Shown: in pieces, positions 61,853-64,000 of the stretch
Position numbering within the stretch: position 1 is the stretch's first letter
Layout: each line of letters starts with the position of its first letter
Assembly: GCA_036365455.1 (NCBI GenBank)
Contig: JAWQUS010000022.1
Span: forward strand, 4,340,001-4,404,000
DNA length: 64,000 nucleotides
DNA from: Macrosoma leucophasiata
Taxonomy: Eukaryota > Arthropoda > Insecta > Lepidoptera > Hedylidae
Direction of reading: 5' to 3'
The notes under the pieces: generated by a model
The model's input: the letters and a program-made list of their open reading frames with translations, nothing else
The model's database searches: none
What the model was told of the DNA's origin: nothing
Position numbers and translations under genes: made by a program

Positions 61853-62690
61853 TATGTAATAATACTACGTATAGAATGGACACTTCGACGTTCGGCCTGA
61901 TTTCCCCTCGTGTAGCCCGCACCCCCCCTTGAGTACCATGCTACCACGGAATAGATAAATAAAGATGGAATGGTAATGTGGGCGTGGCAAGCGCACCACA
62001 ACTATGCCTGAACACACACAGTTCGGCCGAACCATTCGTTCGCCGCTAGTTGTGTCGTGTAGACAGCTTAGAACAACACATCTCTGGGTAAAAATGCCGT
62101 TTTGTGTTATTTTAACACGTAAAATGAAAAGTAAGACCTCCAGTAAATCGAGGAGGTACAGTTAAAGATATTTAATACCACCGTTACCCTAAAAACCCTT
62201 TAATAATGATTAAATTGAACTAAAACGAAAATCTTCACTAGTGTTGTGATATATACAATATCGATATTTTTTTATGGTCCATATCGATATTTGTATAGTT
62301 ACATATGTAGATTTTTTAAATATAACATTGGTTGATGGAACATTAGCGTCTGAAACACTTAACTGTGCCGAATCATTTTATGCATCATTTGGAACATTCG
62401 GAACATTTGGAACATTGCGTCAAAGATATGAAATACAGATCAACTGCTTAGTTCCGGGTGGTGTACCCGATGGTATGAAAGTGATAATAAGTTAATGTGA
62501 CAATGTTTCATTATACTTTTATACCATTTTTTAAAAGAACACTCAAAACCGATTACTCTTCATACTTCATCGATCAGCAGCACCGCATTATATAAATATT
62601 TGTGTAGTTATATTAATATGTCCATAATTTACCTGCTGCTAAGTGGTAACGTACGGTGGTAGAGCTTCAATGGCTCGAAGGCACACAATT
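61853..62690. other. Spacer without recognised genes
   Basis: Starts with a fragment of the 33.5/48.5 kb repeat (AATACTACGTATAGAATGGA), then unique-looking DNA with an ATCGATATTT-rich spot at about 62260 and a SINE-A scrap (GGTGGTAGAGCTTCAATGGC) at 62656. Confidence 0.4.
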
Positions 62691-62905
62691 ATCATGTGAG
62701 TAATATGGGTATGGGATGTCAGTTAACCTATATTTATGGGTGTCAATTTTGTGGTTTCTTGGGGTGCTGATTACGATAGAGGCAACCGTTTTCGGATCCA
62801 AGATGGCGGACAGACTTTTTTTATCATAATGTGATATGGTTATCAATTTCGAGTTTTCTTGGGGTGCTGATTTCGAAAATAGCATCCATTTTCAGATCCA
62901 AGATC
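62690..62905 (+). repeat. Array arm 1 of GGGGTGCTGATTACGA repeats
   Basis: Two units of TTTCTTGGGGTGCTGATTAC followed by TTTTCGGATCCAAGATGGCG. Oriented opposite to the units at 63555-64000. Confidence 0.75.
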
Positions 62906-63390
62906 CACAAGAACCATGAAAACGACACCCGTGACGAAAAAGTAGTCAACTCCATGCAGCCGCCATCTTGGATTTACATTTTGACACCACTATCGAATTC
63001 AACACCCTCAAGAATCATGAACACGATACCCATGACGAAAAAGTAGTCAACTCCATGCAGCCGCCATCTTGGATTTACATTTTGACACCACTATCGAATT
63101 CAACACCCTCAAAAACCATGAAAACGACACCCATGATGAAAAAGTAGTCAACTCCATGCAGCCGCCATCTTGGATTTACATTTTGACACCACTATCAAAT
63201 TCAACACCCTCATGAACCAAGAAAACGACACCCATGACGAAAAAGTTGTCAACTCCATGCAGCCGCCATCTTGGATTTACATTTTGACACCACTATCAAA
63301 TTCAACACTCTCATGAACCAAGAAAACGACACCCATGACGAAAAAGTTGTCAACTCCATGCAGCCACCATCTTGGATTTACATTTTGACA
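62905..63390 (+). repeat. 101-bp minisatellite, almost five units
   Basis: The GTAGTCAACTCCATGCAGCC motif starts at 62942, 63043, 63144, then as GTTGTCAACTCC at 63245 and 63346, an exact 101-bp step. Each unit contains GCCGCCATCTTGGATTTACA. 101 is not a multiple of three, so this is not a coding repeat. Confidence 0.92.
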
Positions 63391-63465
63391 CAGATTGTCA
63401 AATTGCAAAATTGTCACCTATCACCTAATAAACCATTGCAGTATAACTACGAAGGGGGCAAATTA

Positions 63466-63548
63466 AACTATCGGCCACCGGGGTGGCCGTTGGTTCTATT
63501 TATTCCCAACGGCCCTCCCGGTCTCAGAGGGGGCCGATGGGAATAAAG
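63466..63548. repeat. Two GC-rich hairpins
   Basis: GGCCACCGGGGTGGCC, then TTATTCCCAACGGCCCTCCC folding onto GGGGGCCGATGGGAATAA. Confidence 0.8.
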
Positions 63549-63554
63549 GGAAAT

Positions 63555-64000
63555 CGGATGACATTTTCGTAATCAGCACACCAAGAAACCCCGAAATTGA
63601 TACCCATATCATATTTTAAAAGAAAAAATCTGTCCGCCATCTTGGATCTGAAAACAGATGCCATTTTCGTAATCAGCACACCAAGAAACCCCGAAATTGA
63701 TACCCATATCACATTTTGAAAAAAAAAAGTTCTTTGCGGGGCAATTATCATAAACTAGAGAAATAACACTACAAAGCAATATGGGCTCGGTCTAATAATA
63801 AAATACTCATCATCAACATCAACATTTCAGCCGATTTCCATAGGTTTACAATATCTTGGATTCGAAAACAGACGCCATATTCGTAATCAGCACCCCAGAA
63901 AACCTTCAAATTGACACCCATATCACATTTAGGTTTCCGCCATCTTGTGTCTGAAAATAGAAGTCATTTTCGTAATCAGCACCCCAAAAAACCTCGAAAT
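63555..64000 (-). repeat. Array arm 2, inverted relative to arm 1
   Basis: Units of TTTTCGTAATCAGCACACCA with CCCCGAAATTGATACCCATA and CCGCCATCTTGGATCTGAAA, at least four, continuing past the window edge. Confidence 0.75.

Noticed and set aside
62905..63390. CRISPR-like array
   Set aside because: Units are contiguous 101-bp repeats without distinct spacers, in an animal genome.

Overview
The window is nuclear DNA of an insect, almost certainly a moth or butterfly (Lepidoptera). It has GT-AG introns, AT-rich spacers, two recognisable animal mitochondrial genes split into short exons, and a very dense load of SINEs, LINE fragments, MITEs and Helitron-like repeats of lepidopteran style. I cannot name the species. 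Most of the 64 kb is transposon-derived.

Host genes, left to right. (1) 572-4283 (+): the 3' three exons of a chimeric gene. Two C2H2 zinc-finger exons (572-701, 1353-1477) splice in frame into one long exon (2675-4283) that encodes a pogo/Tigger-type transposase: two helix-turn-helix domains plus a DDE domain whose third catalytic Asp is Lys. It looks like a host zinc-finger gene that captured a transposase. (2) 14305-9183 (-): SMIM12, two coding exons. (3) 16239-27471 (+): NDUFAF5, six exons, a mitochondrial complex I assembly factor. SMIM12 and NDUFAF5 are head to head. I recognise no further coding gene from 27.5 to 64 kb; 35.1-35.4 kb and 49.3-49.6 kb could be non-coding first exons.

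Two inverted copies of one composite hAT-like transposon (9770-13976 in the SMIM12 intron, 20574-23606 in NDUFAF5 intron 4) each have an 8-bp target duplication. Both carry the same internal LINE and SINE. Copy 1 later received a gypsy-type LTR element (11047-12788), and copy 2 a 186-bp hAT MITE and a 0.4-kb insertion. Copy 2 itself sits inside an older tRNA-derived SINE.

Repeat families named here. SINE-A: about 280 bp, starts GGTAGAGCTCCAGTGACGG, ends in poly(A), more than 25 copies. SINE-B: tRNA-derived, about 315 bp, A box TAGCCTAGTGG, T-rich end. SINE-C: about 360 bp, (ATT)n end. SINE-D: tRNA-derived, starts CCCGGTTAGTCCAGCG. SINE-F: tRNA-like core inside inverted arms. hAT-M: about 285-bp MITE starting CATAGAGCAACAC, 8-bp target duplications. 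MITE-R: starts near TTCGGCTTATTTCGGG. Rep-G: about 400 bp, ends TTCCCGCCAAAACTCC. Helitron-like elements: 5' TC, 3' CTAG, inserted between A and T. LINE-A (jockey-like), LINE-CR (CR1-like), LINE-R (RTE-like, (ATAC)n tail) and LINE-E are LINE remnants.

Right half: a CR1-like LINE (28.5-30.4 kb), a tandem 2-kb duplication with ACC-rich low-complexity DNA (40.4-45.1 kb), a long inverted repeat (58.2-58.8 kb) and a 101-bp minisatellite between oppositely oriented arrays (62.7-64 kb).
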